DNA of 64,000 nt from Labia minor (GCA_963082975.1 OY720346.1:33040720-33104719); one strand, 5' to 3'. Counted from the first letter of the stretch, positions 1 through 12,904 are shown. A program made the numbers and translations. The notes: a model not told the origin generated them from the sequence alone.

Positions 1-61
1 CTATTCACCAAAATCCCCCTTTTTCAAACCTTTGATATCCTTAAAAACAAAACACCAATTA

Positions 62-520
62 TTCAAATCCATCCTGTCTTCTTTTAAATTATTTGAAATT
101 GTTTAATATATTTTGTCGTTTATTTATTTTAAATTATTAGTTAATATTTATTAATTAATTAGTTAGGTTTATTATTTTAGATTTTTTCATAAAAATATTT
201 GAAATTTTTTAATCTGTTTGTCGTTTAATCTTTTGTTAATTTATATTTATTTATTTATTGTATGCTCTTTTAATAAATTATCATCATATTATAATTTTAC
301 CCAGAAAATAGTCTCAAATGAACAGCGCACAGCTTTTAATAAATTTTTATAAAATGTTTTTATACCTAAATCAAAATAAAGAAATTGATTGATGGTTTCT
401 ATGTTTAAATGGAGACACAAGAGTGAGACTATAAAATAAGAATAGTAGAAAAAAGGATTTTCATTACATAAACGCCCCAACGAATTTATTAATATTACCA
501 GCCAAATAAGGAATGATTTT
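62..520 (+). repeat. AT-rich interspersed repeat (family D, copy 1)
   Basis: Positions 62-365 match 19140-19415 closely in order. Shared landmarks are TTTTGTCGTTTA, CATAAAAAT, AATAAATTATCA, ACCCAGAAAATAGT and AACAGCGCA followed by AGCTTTTAATAAAT. A tail near 485-515 (ATTAATATTACCAGCCAAAT) recurs beside family C ends at about 24020 and 43390, so D may be an extension of family C. It contains no coding sequence I recognise. Ends are not resolved because the window begins inside or next to it. Confidence 0.7.
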
Positions 521-792
521 ATTTAATATAAATTAAATTATTTTTAATATTTAACTTTTTATTTATAAATTATAACATAAAGATATACATATTCTCATTT
601 TTTTATTTAATTTTTCATTTCTTTTCGAATATTATTTTAATGGATTTTTTAATCCATTAAAATAAAAAGAAATTACATGTGACATAGTGATTTTATTATT
701 ATATAAATAAAGGAGAGGTTTTATTAATAAATGTCTATTGTAAAACTACATATTTATATATATATATATATAATATATAATAGAATGTATAG

Positions 793-1011
793 ATGTATAT
801 AAAGAGATCCTTCAGGGAGAAAAGAGTTTCGTGTGTCCCTGACATGGATATCCGTCCGGTCAAGTTCAGGCATTTGCAAAGGAATGATGATAATGTGGAT
901 GTAGAGTGTGTGTGGAGAGGATGGAGAGTGCACAGATACACTCCAATAGAAATTGAAAGTGGGGTCATATCACCACCACAACCACTAACAACAACAAAAC
1001 ACGACACTTAA
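793..1011. other. unassigned GC-richer block with open frames on both strands
   Basis: This block is clearly less AT-rich than its surroundings and is open on the plus strand (72 codons) and on the minus strand in two frames. None of the translations resembles a family I know, and none continues the Skywalker gene. No convincing acceptor and donor pair brackets it. It could be an exon of an unrecognised gene, a regulatory block or old transposon DNA. Confidence 0.25.
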
Positions 1012-1257
1012 CCAGCTGTTCAATTAGCAATTATAAAGGAATATACAAATATATAATACTCAAAACTCAATTTACAGGGAATTAATTACATTTTATCTAA
1101 AATAAGAAATAGAAAAATATATTTTGATGTTCAAATTAAATATAAAACAATGAGGACAAACAAATAAGAAATTAATTAAATAAACTATATCAGTGAAGAA
1201 ATTTTTATTGTATATCTATTCTTATTTGTACTATCAAAATTGAATTGTAGTTTAGAA

Positions 1258-1707
1258 CAACGGTGGCCAAACCATGGCTCGCGAGCCACATGTGCCTCTT
1301 TTTGAGTTTATTGTGGCTCAATTAAAAAATTTAAAGTTATCACAATTTAGAATTTACATATATTAAACTGGACAAAGACTACGTCATCACATATATTTAT
1401 TTGCATATAATTATTTAAAGAAAATTTAAAATTCAGTTATTTCTGCAAGTTTTAAAAACTTTGTTGTAAAATGTAGCCGATCTATTCCAACTGTCTACTT
1501 GATTAAAATAGCAACACCAGAACTATTGCATGAGGGGCGTACGACTTATTATTAATATAATTAGGTATTTTAATAGCGCACTTATTCGTAATTTTTACTT
1601 TTGAGACTTTTGAGCCCCTCAAAAGTAGATTTATTTTCGGATTCGGCTTTTAAACATTTTCGATTTTTCAATATGGCTCTAAGTATCACCAAGTGTGGCC
1701 ACCTCTG
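1258..1707. mobile_element. hAT-type MITE with exact 8-bp target duplication
   Basis: The element is 450 bp and flanked on both sides by GTTTAGAA (1250-1257 and 1708-1715). Its left end starts CAACGGTGGCCAAACC and its right end, read inward, CAGAGGTGGCCACACTT. An 8-bp duplication and CAG-type ends with GGTGGCCA are typical of hAT elements. No transposase is present. The same family is seen complete at 45039-45183 and as a right-end piece near 14320-14418. Confidence 0.88.
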
Positions 1708-1715
1708 GTTTAGAA

Positions 1716-3005
1716 TGTGTATATATCTTTCTGAATATGATTACGACCGACACGATTTTTTATGAAACAATCTTATTGAGACGTTTTTAAAGTGAACAAT
1801 CTGAAGAGGTTTCATTTTTAGGCAAAATAATTTTAATTCGGAGAATATATATATATATAAGATATTTAAAATAAACATCATTTAATTGATATTCATATGG
1901 ACTACTAAAATAATAAATAAAGCATAAAATTAAAATTAAAATGATAGCTTGTAAAAGAAACTTTAATTTATATAATATAAGAATGATTATCAAAAACAAA
2001 AATAAAAATTTAAATATTTTCGTATTTTTTTTTATTAGAATAGGTACGGATTGAACTCAAGTAGGTAGGCTTCGGATGAAGAGTATGGATCATTTTTTAA
2101 AATTCGTCAAAAATCAATTTTAAATATATGATCTATTAACTAGATTCAAACAGGAGTATATATAAGATAAAAAGCCGTAGAGGATATTCATATTAATCAA
2201 CCAGAAATTTAATTCTAAGACTATACTATCACAATTGGGACAAATACAAAATATTCTTAAAATTTGAATTGTCTAGTTGCATGGGTAATAAATGTAAAGT
2301 TTTTAAATCCTTACAAACAGAAATAAATCCTTTATATTTATTTATTAGATTAAATTATACATATATATTGTTATACATTATATAGATTATAATGTATATA
2401 GATATAAATGATTATGATATATATCATCAAGTAAATATAAATAATAATATCCAATAAACTATAAAATCTAGATCACTTGAATCATTGCAAAGTTGTGATT
2501 TTGAAATTTAATTAATTACTTTTATTATAAAAAAATTTAAAATTATTTTTGCTAAAACCTATCATTTAAGTTATTTTTCTTTAATAGATTTGAATACATA
2601 TATTATATAACTATAACTATAAATAATATAAAAATGTTTGCTCTAGAACTCTAGATGGATAATAATTAATATTAATATGTGTTAAATAATTAAATGAATA
2701 ATCATGATTATTTATTGATTATAATGTTAGATTGTTGAATTAGGAGTCGGTGTATCAAGTCCGGCTGGGAATCAATTGACTGTTCATTTCTCACAGGAGA
2801 GAGAGAGAGAGAAAGAGAGAGAACGATGAACGCTTACAACTATCATATGGATATTAATCATTTAACTTACTTATCTAATTAAATTAATTAATTTCGTCAA
2901 AAAGAAAAAAGAACGAATTGTCTCAATTGAAAGAATATATTTTCTCTCTCTCTCTCTCTCTCTCTCTCTTAGTTGGGAAAATGAATCGTTTTTAACAAAA
3001 AAAAT
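1716..3005. other. AT-rich stretch without a recognised gene
   Basis: Nothing coding was seen. It holds a GA-rich microsatellite near 2797-2823 and a CT microsatellite near 2941-2970. The two are opposite in strand sense and about 120 bp apart. Confidence 0.6.
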
Positions 3006-3604
3006 CTGGAGTGTCTCCACTCGAGTATCTCGCATATTTGAATTGGATTAAATAACATATATTAATTTAAATTAAATTAAATTAATTAAATTATAAATTA
3101 AAATTAATAAATAATATTTATTAAACCAGCGCATGTTTGGCTCTTTGTTGATGGCACCACGTCACGTGTTGGCGCGTGAGATTTGCAGTGTTAAAAAATT
3201 AATTCTGGTACTTTCAGGGATTCAATCAAGCTGTAATTCTATATATAGCAGTTTTATACAATTATTAATCATGTGAAAGATTATCAAAAATATATCTTTA
3301 TTTTTACGGTCACTTTAGAAGAAAAAAAAAAACGTTGTAGGTAATGACCCTTTTCTGGTTGAGCTCCATTTCTCAAAAGTTGATAGAAAACTATGAATTT
3401 TGAATAATGCCCATATACAAAATTTCATCATTCTAGCTCATACCGTTTTTGCGTAATCTTGGTTACATACATACACACACACACAGACATTTTTCTCAAC
3501 CTTAGTGAAAATGATTCAAGAACCTTCAAAACATATAAAAACATCAAAATCTCAACATCGAAAATTTTCGTGATCGCAATACTATCTCTAGCGAGATAGT
3601 AAAA
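3006..3604 (-). mobile_element. Helentron/HINE-like element, family A copy 1
   Basis: This ~600 bp copy reads on the minus strand. Its 5' end (at 3604) begins ACTATCTCGCTAGAGATAG. Its 3' end carries GAGTGGAGACACTC, a 5-bp-stem hairpin, then CCAG. The 5' ACTATCTCG and a 3' CGAGATACT (one change from CGAGATAGT) form a subterminal inverted repeat. A CA/GT microsatellite lies near 3474-3485. Short reading frames inside are not genes. The class call rests on architecture only. Confidence 0.8.
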
Positions 3605-3855
3605 ACAAGACACTTTCTTCAAAATCTTTATATAAACTTTTTTAATGCAATTTTCTACCACAAATTTTGATTAAAAAAATTTAATTTTATATTTTTGTGA
3701 ATGTAAATATAAATGAAAAGTAAATAGAAATTTTCTGGAATAGAAACAAGGCAACGCCTGTTTTCCTGGAAACGCAACCCGTGTGGCAACAGGTGAATTG
3801 GACTGCCTATCGTGCCCCTTTCTCTTTCATTTTTATCAGTTTCGTCTTCTTCATT

Positions 3856-3978
3856 TTATAACATTTTTTTTCTTCTTCTCAATACGTCTGTTTCGACCAA
3901 CTCGTCACGCCAGCGCTTTTTTGGAGGTCCTCTGCTTCGTCTTCCATCAGGCCGATTAATTAAGATTTTCTTGAGGAT
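3856..3978 (-). pseudogene. LINE (non-LTR retrotransposon) C-terminal fragment
   Basis: The minus strand encodes about 40 codons containing RPDGRRSRGPPKKRWRDEL. This is the arginine-rich GRxxxRGRPxKRWxDEL signature found just before the end of many RTE/jockey-type reverse transcriptase ORFs. It is bounded by stops at 3979-3981 and 3856-3858. No upstream reverse transcriptase core is visible, so this is a 5'-truncated or decayed insertion. Confidence 0.65.
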
Positions 3979-3981
3979 TCA

Positions 3982-6900
3982 CAGTTCCTATTAATTATAT
4001 TCTACTTATTTATTTATTTTTTAAGAAATAATATCAGAATATTTATATAATATATAATTTGTGGTTAAGTAAGTCCTCTTACCCTTACAAAGTGATGAAT
4101 TTTTAAAAATTATAATCCTCGGCTAATGACAGCTATTTGATAATGTCGTGTAGTTCAGTGTAAATTTAAATTTTTAAGTCGATAACATTGAAAATTATAT
4201 TTTTTTCATTTATATTGATATACAATAGTAGCAATAATAAGTATATTTAATTAAAATATTGATTTATCAATTTTCTTTGAAAAAGTTTAGTTCAAGTTTA
4301 TTAAAAATAAAATGAAATAATATAAAAGTTATTAATAAAATAAAATATTAATGTATTTTATCAAGGAATAAAAAATATAACTTTTTGAGTAATAATAAAA
4401 TATTTTTATCGAAAAATAATTAGAAATAATCGAAACTGCCGAAAAATTTCCGATGGTACCTTTGAAATTCTAAAAGTATTTTGTTATTTATTTATTAAAT
4501 TATAATTTATTTGTTATTTATTTATTTCTTTTACATATATGGACAAGTTTATCAAAGGACTGTACTATCATTAAAAGGTAATATTCCCTTTCAACAAGAA
4601 AATTAATCTTTTACCATGTTTTATTGATTTTTCTTTTTCTTTTTTTATTTCAACTTAATATTCATTTTGAATGTTGAAAAGTTTAGATATAAGTATCACG
4701 ATACATATAAACAAACTTAACTGTTTTACAAATAAAAAAAAATTTAATTTAATCCAAGAAATGATTGAATTTCATAGTCAAAATGTTAACAAATTTCCCT
4801 CATTGTGATTTAAAAAACCAATTTATAAATGAACAGGTGTTTATTTATAACCTTGATGAAATATTTGAAAAACTATTTACAAAATAACTTTTTTTTATAG
4901 ATATGAAATAAATATACTACTTCATGATAAGTGTTATCAATATATTTGTTTATTATTATAAAATTTATTTAATTCATTTATTATTTAATTATAATTGTGC
5001 AAATTTTGTTTCGTTCTATTTAAATTATTTTTTTCAATTTTGTATATCTACCTTTTTTTTACTTTATTTTCATTGTAAAAAAATATAATATTGTATATAA
5101 GTAATATATATAATCGTAATCAATAGACAAATACAATACTATATCTTATTTGATATTTGTAGATGAGAAAATAAATTCGGTTTATAAATGAGGAATGTTT
5201 TTTTACCTACAACTCTTGGACTGTAAAAAAGAATAAATATTTAAAAACATTCAAGGATTGAACTCAAGATTATCGATCTTGACTTTTCAATTGTTCCCAT
5301 CAGTCTTTTTTAAGTGTAGATAAAAAAGATCGTTATCATTCCATTTAAACAAAGTAATTTATTTATATTATAACTGATAAGGGCCGTAAAATAATGAACA
5401 ATATGTTGATATATCTATAAAATAATTTATGTATTTATGAAAATTTTGCAAATATAATTGATGTTTGTTAAGTAAATAAATGAGTGGGTGGGTAGAATGA
5501 GAATAAAAAAGAATGAATATCTGTTTATATCTTGAACGATTTGACCGCAATGACATTCCTCATGGAGTTTGTATAGGAGTTAGAAGGAAAGAGAGAGAGA
5601 GAGAGAGAAAGTGATAAAAAAGAGATCATCTTGTAGATAGACTAACCAAACTGTTACTCTGTTCGCTTATAGTAAATACGCACAAACACCCACCCCATTC
5701 TCCCTAATTCTCTTTAGTTTTTTTTTTTATTTTTCTCTCTCTCTCTTTATATATCTATACATATATTTATATATATTATATACCTTTCTATAAAATAGAA
5801 TTATTAATTTAGAAATTATCAATATTTTTCCTATTTATAAAGCTGTTCTACCAATTCACTAAATTATAGATGTACCATTTTTATGTATAAATTAAATCAA
5901 ATAGAGAATTGGAAATTTTAACGAATAATTTTTTTAGAAAACTTCGTAGATTTTGAAATTAATAAGATTTTGAATTGCAATTTTGAGATCGTTTAACTTT
6001 TTAAATTCTATGAGTAATCGAAATTCGAAGAGTAAAAATACATATTAATTCTATTTGACTGGCATAATAAAATAACATATATATTATATAATATTATTTC
6101 AAACTCTTAAACCAACTCTAAATATTATTTTTAAAAATCAGTTATTAATAGAATTTTTAAGTTGAAAATCAATTTTTATCGGTTTCTTTTTTTGGAAAAC
6201 TCATATTAAATGCTTTTATCTTAAAGAAATAAGTGTAAAATAATATTAATATATAAATAAATATAAATATATAGGATAGGTATTCCTATCAGACTTGCTA
6301 ATTACTTTTAAGGAGTGTTTTAGACATCATCCAGATTGCATAACTCTCAGGGGCCTTGTATTTGAAACAAAAAAAAGAAACTTATTAGATTACAATTAAT
6401 ATTTAGTTCAAATGGGATAGGGGGTTGAAAGGCTTAAATTATTATTTATACACAAGCATATTGAATACTTATAATTAATAAAAACATTATTTAAAATCAA
6501 AATTAGATAAAAAACAAAAATTTTCGTGTATCTAACAATTTCTAATACTTTTAGTTCTACGAATATTTAATATTTTAAATTGTACTTTGTATGCTCCCCT
6601 CTTACCTAAATTTAATTAGTTTAATTGTTTTTCAATACAATATTTAAATTTTTTCACAATTTAATTTAGATTAAAATTAATAATAATACACGAGATCTTA
6701 AAAACCACTTTTTTGGATGTATTCAAATATAGTTATACTTATGTTTCTGTTATCTTTTATTATTAACGAAAAGATTTCAATCAATTTGAAAATTGAGAAA
6801 GATAAATATATATATTATCTTTAGTTTTTTTTGTACGCATATAAATAAATATAAATGTATATATAAGATAAATTTAAATTAAAATTCATTTGAGGAAAAG

Positions 6901-7940
6901 AAAACGAATACATAATAATCTATTTTTTATCTTTGAATTAACTATTTCATTTCATATATAAAACAAAAAAAAAATGATTTTTTTATCAATCTATATTTAA
7001 ATGTTATCACATCATGATTATGTATAAATGAAATGTGTGTTATTTATAACAAAATAATAGACAATAACATTAAAAAAAATCCCTTAAAATACTAATTCAA
7101 TCTTTCCATTATATGCTCTTCTGTATACGATTAAATTAAATGATTTTAAAATTCAATTTTAAATAAAAGATTTACTACTTTGTCTTTAACATGATAATTT
7201 TCGCAATACTGTAATATTATTATTTTGTTGTCACGGACTTATTGATCTTTCCTAAAATATATATATATATGATACATACCATTAAAATATTTATATTATT
7301 TTATTTTATCAAGTTATACTAGATATAATATAATTGATGAAGAGAAACTATAGAAGAAATAGAAGAAGAGCTATCTGAAGTTTAAAACTAATAATAAAAA
7401 ATTATAGTATGAAACTGAGTGCATATTGTGAAATAAAATTATTTGAATTTATATCATACAAAATCACTTGTCAAACGGAAATCGAATAGAAATTGAAAAT
7501 ATTGAAAAATATTCTCTTAAACTATTTTTATATAGAAATGAATCATATATATTTAAAAAATTTTAAATAAGAAATTTTCCGACAAAGTTAAAATAATTAT
7601 TTAATGGTAACATCATTACTATGTGAATCAGTTACTGTTTTAACTATTTATTTTTATGATTTAATTTTAAATAATTTTTTTAATATAGAAAAAATTAACT
7701 AATTACGAATGTTATTTAAAGGACAGATTTTATGTGAATTAATAACTATTCATATAGAAAGGTTTAAAGTTTCGAGATGATTGAAGGTGAGTCATAGCAA
7801 TTTCAAATTAGATAATAAGTATAAATGTTTGATTCTAAGTTTAAATTATTCATTTTCAAATCACAGTCCCTAGTACAAAATTAAGATATAAATATTTTGG
7901 ATATAACAAGAGAATATAATTAAAAATATAGTTATCTAAA
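3982..7940. other. AT-rich stretch without a recognised gene
   Basis: I see only AT-rich sequence, a GA microsatellite near 5588-5609 and a CT microsatellite near 5735-5749. No exon matching the next part of the Skywalker gene (minus strand) was found here, so that exon lies beyond the left edge or was missed. Confidence 0.55.
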
Positions 7941-7943
7941 CTA

Positions 7944-8075
7944 GGGCTGCAAACCGAACTGAAACCGAACCGAACCTGTTTGAATCGCAAGTTGCCGAAC
8001 ATATGTACCCTGTAGGCACGCGTTTGAATGCACTACTCATTGTACCATCTTGTTCTGTGCAGTGTTGCCAGAGTT
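7944..8075. mobile_element. possible DNA-transposon end fragment
   Basis: This is a GC-richer island with CTAGGGCTGCAAACCGAAC followed by an alternating CCGAAC tract, and CAGTGTTGCCAGAG near 8060. Both resemble ends of hAT-like elements, but no matching inverted partner or target duplication was found. Confidence 0.3.
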
Positions 8076-8710
8076 TTGATAATATCTGAATTGATAACTT
8101 TTAAATAATAATAATAATAAATTAATAAACGTTAAGTTACATTTCAAATTAAAATTTTAACATTTTTTTTATTTTTTTAAAGGTTAAAGTTTAAAATAAA
8201 AAATAAAATCTAAGATATAAAAAATAATATATACTTTCATTATATGATTGTGTTTTAGTTTAAAATATTAATCCATATTCAAGATTCTTGAAAAAAAATT
8301 AACCAATTTTATTTTTAGTTTTATTTGTTTTTAAATTATATCTTATTTTTTAAACCATTTTTAAACTATTTTTTAACACCAGTTCAATAAATAAAAATAG
8401 TGAGCTAAAACAATACTAGTATATAACACAATGAAATTTAATATAGAATATAAAATATATTTAGATATAATACATTTCTATTTTTGTTATTTTATATTAT
8501 TATGAGAATCTTAAAATAACGAATAAATTTCTCAAACTTTCAGTAGTTAAAAGTTAAATGTAAAACAATATATTTTTTAAATGAATGAATTATTAATTAT
8601 AAAGTTTAATATATGTTTTCATCAAAATTTCTGTTAAAATGGTATTATACCTTTCAGGCAAAGTTAATCTTAATTAAGTAAAAGTTTTTTGTAAAGTAAA
8701 TTGAATTTAC

Positions 8711-8899
8711 CTGTCAAATAATGAAGAAGAATCGCGGCAATTGGATACACTGCAGGGCTGTATGTAATATCGGGGCAAGCATATCCCAGGACAGAGACCA
8801 CTCGATCACATACTGTGCGGCCTTTTCTTGAGAGATGATAGCACTGACATCGACTCGCCTCGACGAATTGCGGTAATACAATTGGCTTGTCAGGCAGTT
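8711..8899 (-). CDS. sky: Skywalker/TBC1D24-type Rab GTPase-activating protein, coding exon 2
   Basis: A 189-nt internal exon lies between the acceptor TTATGTTTCAG (just above 8899) and the donor GTAAAT (8705-8710). Its first two bases, AA, complete a Glu codon with the last G of the 36742-37102 exon. The next 62 codons start LPDKPIVLPQF and include GYACPDITYSPAVYPIAAIL. This matches the TBC-domain segment of insect Skywalker, where FGTTE is followed by KPIMLP and later CPDITYSP. The family couples a TBC domain to a C-terminal TLDc domain and controls synaptic vesicle trafficking through Rab35. The exon ends in phase 1 after HYLT. The longest open frame here (8714-8947) is a different frame and is not the gene. 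Identification comes from memory of the family. Confidence 0.93.
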
Positions 8900-9137
8900 C
8901 TGAAACATAAGTCCTAATTGTGGTGAGTCAAGTGAACAAGTCCTCAAGCCGACAGGTTAACACAGGAAACACATACACACAGACATTATCTCTTCTAATA
9001 TCATCTCTATATCAGATCTATCACATTCTTTTCAATTATGCTACAACTATTCTACTACAAAGTATACGGTGCAATACATAGACATTCATTATCATGGCCA
9101 TTCAATTATTAAAATATATACTTACAATTAGTCTATA

Positions 9138-9162
9138 TATATATATATATATATATATCTAT
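9138..9162. repeat. AT dinucleotide microsatellite
   Basis: An uninterrupted AT run. A short ATT trinucleotide run lies nearby at about 9373-9395. Confidence 0.85.
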
Positions 9163-9679
9163 ATATTAAAATATTAAATAGAAACAAGCAAAATTCAAAA
9201 GGCAACATCAAGTTATTGATGAATATCATTTCATCACAAATATAAAGGAATGAAAAGTTTTCAATCTATACAACTTAAAGTTAGTGTCCTTTTATGTGTG
9301 TTTAGAAGAGAGATAGATAGAGGGAGAGAGAAAGAGAAGAATGTTGTTACTTTTTAGAGAATGAGATGAAAATTATTATTATTATTATTATTATGGAAAT
9401 ATATTAAGGAAATTGAATCCCTGTAACTGACAACTTAAAATCTTTCCATAATTTAAATTCTTGTAAAATATCTTACCAGTTGAAAAAAAAATGTATTTTT
9501 AAAATCAGATTTCAAAGTCATAACTATGCTTTATTTTATCGTAATTTTCAGAAAGAAAAAAATTGAAACGATAGTATGATATTACTTTAAGGATTCCGAT
9601 TATTAGGAATTTATACAATTATAAACCTAAAAAAGTAATTAATTTATAAAATGATCTCAAAAAATACAGGTGGGGTTGT

Positions 9680-9765
9680 TTGACCAAGGACGCGTTGAGC
9701 AGACGATATAGATGGAGGTGGCTCAGAATTATAGGAAGGTTGGAGTCAAACAAGAGTAAACCACA
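9680..9765 (+). pseudogene. LINE 3' fragment
   Basis: It contains ATGGAGGTGGCTCAGAATTA followed by TAGGAAGGTTGGAGTC, which reads roughly WRWLRIIGRLES. The same block recurs at 17041-17110 (minus) and 31380-31430 (plus). The layout resembles the W-R-x-L tail of LINE ORFs, but the copy is short and decayed. Confidence 0.45.
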
Positions 9766-10000
9766 TTTCAGATGATTCATTTCGTTTAATTTAACTAAAT
9801 TTCTGACATATCACAATGAATATACAATTAATATAAACGTAATAAAACTATTTTATATGAACTTTCTTATTTTGTAGAAGTGTTACGTGATAATAAAATA
9901 TATTAATGATTATTTAATTATAAAATTATAATTATACGAAATGATTATAATTATTGCTTTAACTACTAAATACTAAAATATTTTATATAGATATTTATTA

Positions 10001-10456
10001 GGTTGTTCGGAAAGTAATTTCGCTTTCTCCCGAAAGAGGGTTTAATTTGTATTTTTTGCACCTATAACTTCATACTTAAGGCGTATAACCATATATATTT
10101 TGGGGTTGTGTGTGAATAAATTCAAGTAATTTTACGTAAGAGTTTTTGGTTTGTACCCTTTTAAGCATTTTAGTCATATTTTACTTTTTTATTATAGAAA
10201 AGGTAAGAATTCTGTTCAAGCCAGAAAAAAATTGAGCGATGTATATGGAGTGCCAAAACTAGTTTGCAAAATTTCGAACTGGTAATTTTGATGTCGAAGA
10301 TGCATCACTTTCCGGAAGGCCGATTGAAGCTGAGAGAAAAATAATAAAGACACTAGTTGATGCAAATCAGCGAATAATAAAATATTTATACATTACTTGA
10401 TAATGGTAGTTCATTTTCACGAAAAAAAAAACGAAATGACTTTCCGTACGACCCAA
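10001..10456 (+). mobile_element. internally deleted mariner element
   Basis: Imperfect inverted ends GGTTGTTCGGAAAGTAATTT (left) and TTGGGTCGTACGGAAAGTCA (right, read inward) are bounded by TA at 9999-10000 and 10457-10458. This is the hallmark of Tc1/mariner insertion. At 456 bp it is about a third of a full mariner. It carries a piece of transposase N-terminus. Confidence 0.85.
10251..10400 (+). pseudogene. mariner transposase N-terminal remnant
   Basis: One frame reads CQN-stop-FAKFRTGNFDVEDA followed by SGRPIEAERKIIKTLVDANQ. This matches the W-F-x-K-F-R-x-G-x-F-x-x-E-D-x-x-x-x-G-R-P linker between the two helix-turn-helix motifs of mariner transposases. A stop replaces the usual Trp. 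An upstream stretch (RKKLSDVYG) is in another frame. There is no DDD catalytic domain, so the copy is dead. Confidence 0.8.
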
Positions 10457-10747
10457 TAGTAATTATAATAATAAATGAAAATGCGAAAAACAAACATGCG
10501 AACTTTAAGTAGGGAAACTTTAGGAGACCTTAATATGAAGATTAATTAAATCAAATACAGCAAATTCTTTTTGATTCTGCACTTTAACGGAGCAAAATAT
10601 CCGAGTTATCTTATATAGTAACACCATTCGTGTTAGAATCTTAATTAAAGGTAAAAATTTTCTTTAAATTTATTATTTTTTTAAAATGATAATTAAAATT
10701 CATCATTATTCAATTAAAGATTTAAATGATCCTCTCGTTTTGGGGCT

Positions 10748-10802
10748 GAGTCAATTTTACATTTAATTTAAAAAAAAAATATTATTTAATTTTGACTCAG
10801 TG
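10748..10802. promoter_or_regulatory. inverted TGAGTCA pair
   Basis: CTGAGTCAA near 10746 and TTGACTCAG near 10793 form a 9-bp inverted repeat about 35-40 bp apart. Each contains an AP-1-like TGAGTCA core. Function is unproven, and the pair could equally be the ends of a tiny palindromic element. Confidence 0.3.
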
Positions 10803-10845
10803 AAATTCTGAACCTGTGTATAAACTGAGTGTATGATTGTGTATG

Positions 10846-10874
10846 TGTATGTGTAAGTGTCTGTGTGTGTGTGA

Positions 10875-10909
<35 letters not shown>

Positions 10910-10922
10910 AGAGAAAGAGAGA
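10846..10922. repeat. compound GT/GA microsatellite
   Basis: An interrupted GT tract runs into a GA tract, followed by AAAGAGAAAGAGAGA. Confidence 0.85.
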
Positions 10923-11486
10923 CGTGATTCTCTCACAAGGACATATTAAAAATATAAATAGTACCAGCGACAAGTATTCTTTAATATTATTTTTCTTATG
11001 AATAAAATGAATAATAGAATTAATAATAATAATATTTGTTAACGAATCATTCTTTTTGACAAATATATGATCAAGTCAAGTCAGGAAAATGTGTGGGTGG
11101 ATGTCAGAGAGAAGAAATAGAATTAAAGGGATTGAATCAATCATTTTTAATTAAGATAAATAACTATCTTTCTCTCTCTTTTACCAATTTATATGTATTC
11201 ATTATTTTTTAATATTAACTGAAATGTAATATTAACTAAAGAAGGATAATTTCATTGAAAGTTTGAATTTGTATAATAAAAAGAGATAAACAGCTTTTTA
11301 TTAATTATTCATTAAAATAATTGTACCATCATAATAATAATATTATTAGGATCTGGTTAGGTGTACAAAGAATATTTATATAAATTAAGGCATAGTAAAA
11401 AAAAAAAAAAATTTTTACCTTCAAAATGTATAGTGACGTTATTTATGTTGTTAATATTATCGCCATGGGGACGCTTTAATCGGGCA

Positions 11487-11525
11487 ATTTTCTCAACCGG
11501 TAGATTGCCCGATACTCTATACATA
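11487..11525. repeat. short perfect inverted repeat
   Basis: ATCGGGCAAT and ATTGCCCGAT flank a loop of about 15 nt, so the arms are 10 bp. It may be the remnant of a small DNA transposon whose interior is gone. Confidence 0.5.
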
Positions 11526-11658
11526 ATTAAAATTATGATATTACCCTTTATTCAATGAATTTAAATTAATGCGCTATTTGTCTTATTTATATATAATGTT
11601 TTAATTTCTTACAAATATAAACAAATTATAAACGAGATATACATACAAAATACCTATA

Positions 11659-11836
11659 TCTTATCTTATCTTCTTATACGAGTAAAAATTATTTGTAAAT
11701 GGGTTCTTAAAAACCGCTCTAACGATTTTTTTGAAATTCACACCAGAGATAGTATTTATAAAGAAAAATTAAGTTTTATTGATCATATCTCTGGAAAAAT
11801 ACATCTTTATTAGTTTTTTTTTTCTAAATTTAAATG
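11659..11836 (+). repeat. family C repeat, 5' part
   Basis: It starts with repeated TATCTTATCTT, then has the family core GATTTTTTTGAAATTCACACC, AGTATTTATAAAG and CATCTTTATTAGTTTTTT. The same order occurs at 20931, 23541 and 50058, and inverted at 43410 and 47090. The 3' part is missing or not recognisable. Confidence 0.7.
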
Positions 11837-12904
11837 TATAGATATGATATTTATCTGTTTTGGGAAACCTCATTTTATAAATTTTTTCTTAATTCAAATA
11901 TTTAAGCAACATCTGTTTATAATTATCATAGAAAAACAAAAATATTATTTTACGTGAATAATTTGATCTTACAAAAAGTTAATATTTAAAATTTTACTTA
12001 ACAATTATTAAATCAATTAAAAAACGGTAATATTAATTTCTAATACTAACATTATGTTAGCTTAGAAAAAATATAGTAAAACTCAGTCTTAAGAGCATAA
12101 TATAAATTAACATAATGGGAATAGATGAGACTTGAGAAAATGACAGGTCCAGGGTAATATTTTTCATTCAATTCTTGAATACTATGAGTAAATTTTGTGT
12201 TACACGCCTTTCCTATTTATCCTATTTACTCAAAAATCTATCATTACATTCTTTAAGAAACCTTTTACTTGTCGGTTTATCTATCATAATCCTTTGGCTA
12301 CCTTAAAATCACATAAATAGTTCATTGTAACTTGACAATCTGTAATTCTTCCTTGTGACTCATTATTATCTAATGCAAGTGTGAATTCCAAATTAAAAAA
12401 ATAAAATAAATTAAGATTAATTAAGATGACTAGAGTAATTTTGTTTTCCTATTTCTATTTGATTTATTTTATCTAAGATAAATATCTTATCTTGAGTGTA
12501 AATGGGAAATCAAAAAATATATATAAATCATCATCAAATAAATCCCCCAAAAATAGAGGAAAAAGTAGTGAATAAATAGAAAAAAAAAATAAAAAATAGA
12601 AAATTCTTGGAAAATTAACTGCTATTATATGATTTATTATTTTCTATTTTCAATTTATTTTCATAGAAAATATTTTAAAATTAATTGTGAAAAAAAGATG
12701 GTGGCTTTAGTAAAATGTTCTTGAAGATAATTACACATGATCTTACCTAGTGAATCTACAAGGTTTTGTAGTCAAAAAAAATTTAATCGTAGTCGTATTC
12801 GTCAGAAATTTTTTACAAAAAAATAAATACGCCAACTAATCCCGGTCTACTTAAATAACCTTTATGCACCCCAAATATAGTTATAATTCTAAAAAGGAGA
12901 AGGT

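Noticed and set aside
3428..3661. Minus-strand frame in a repeat, with similar frames at 20208-20420, 20255-20458 and 63186-63476
   Set aside because: All lie across family A ends and the microsatellite. They differ between copies and have no conserved protein signal.
8714..8947. 77-codon minus-strand frame starting MRTCSLDSPQLGL
   Set aside because: It overlaps the true Skywalker-type exon in another frame and reads through the splice acceptor. The frame giving CPDITYSPAVYPI is the real one.
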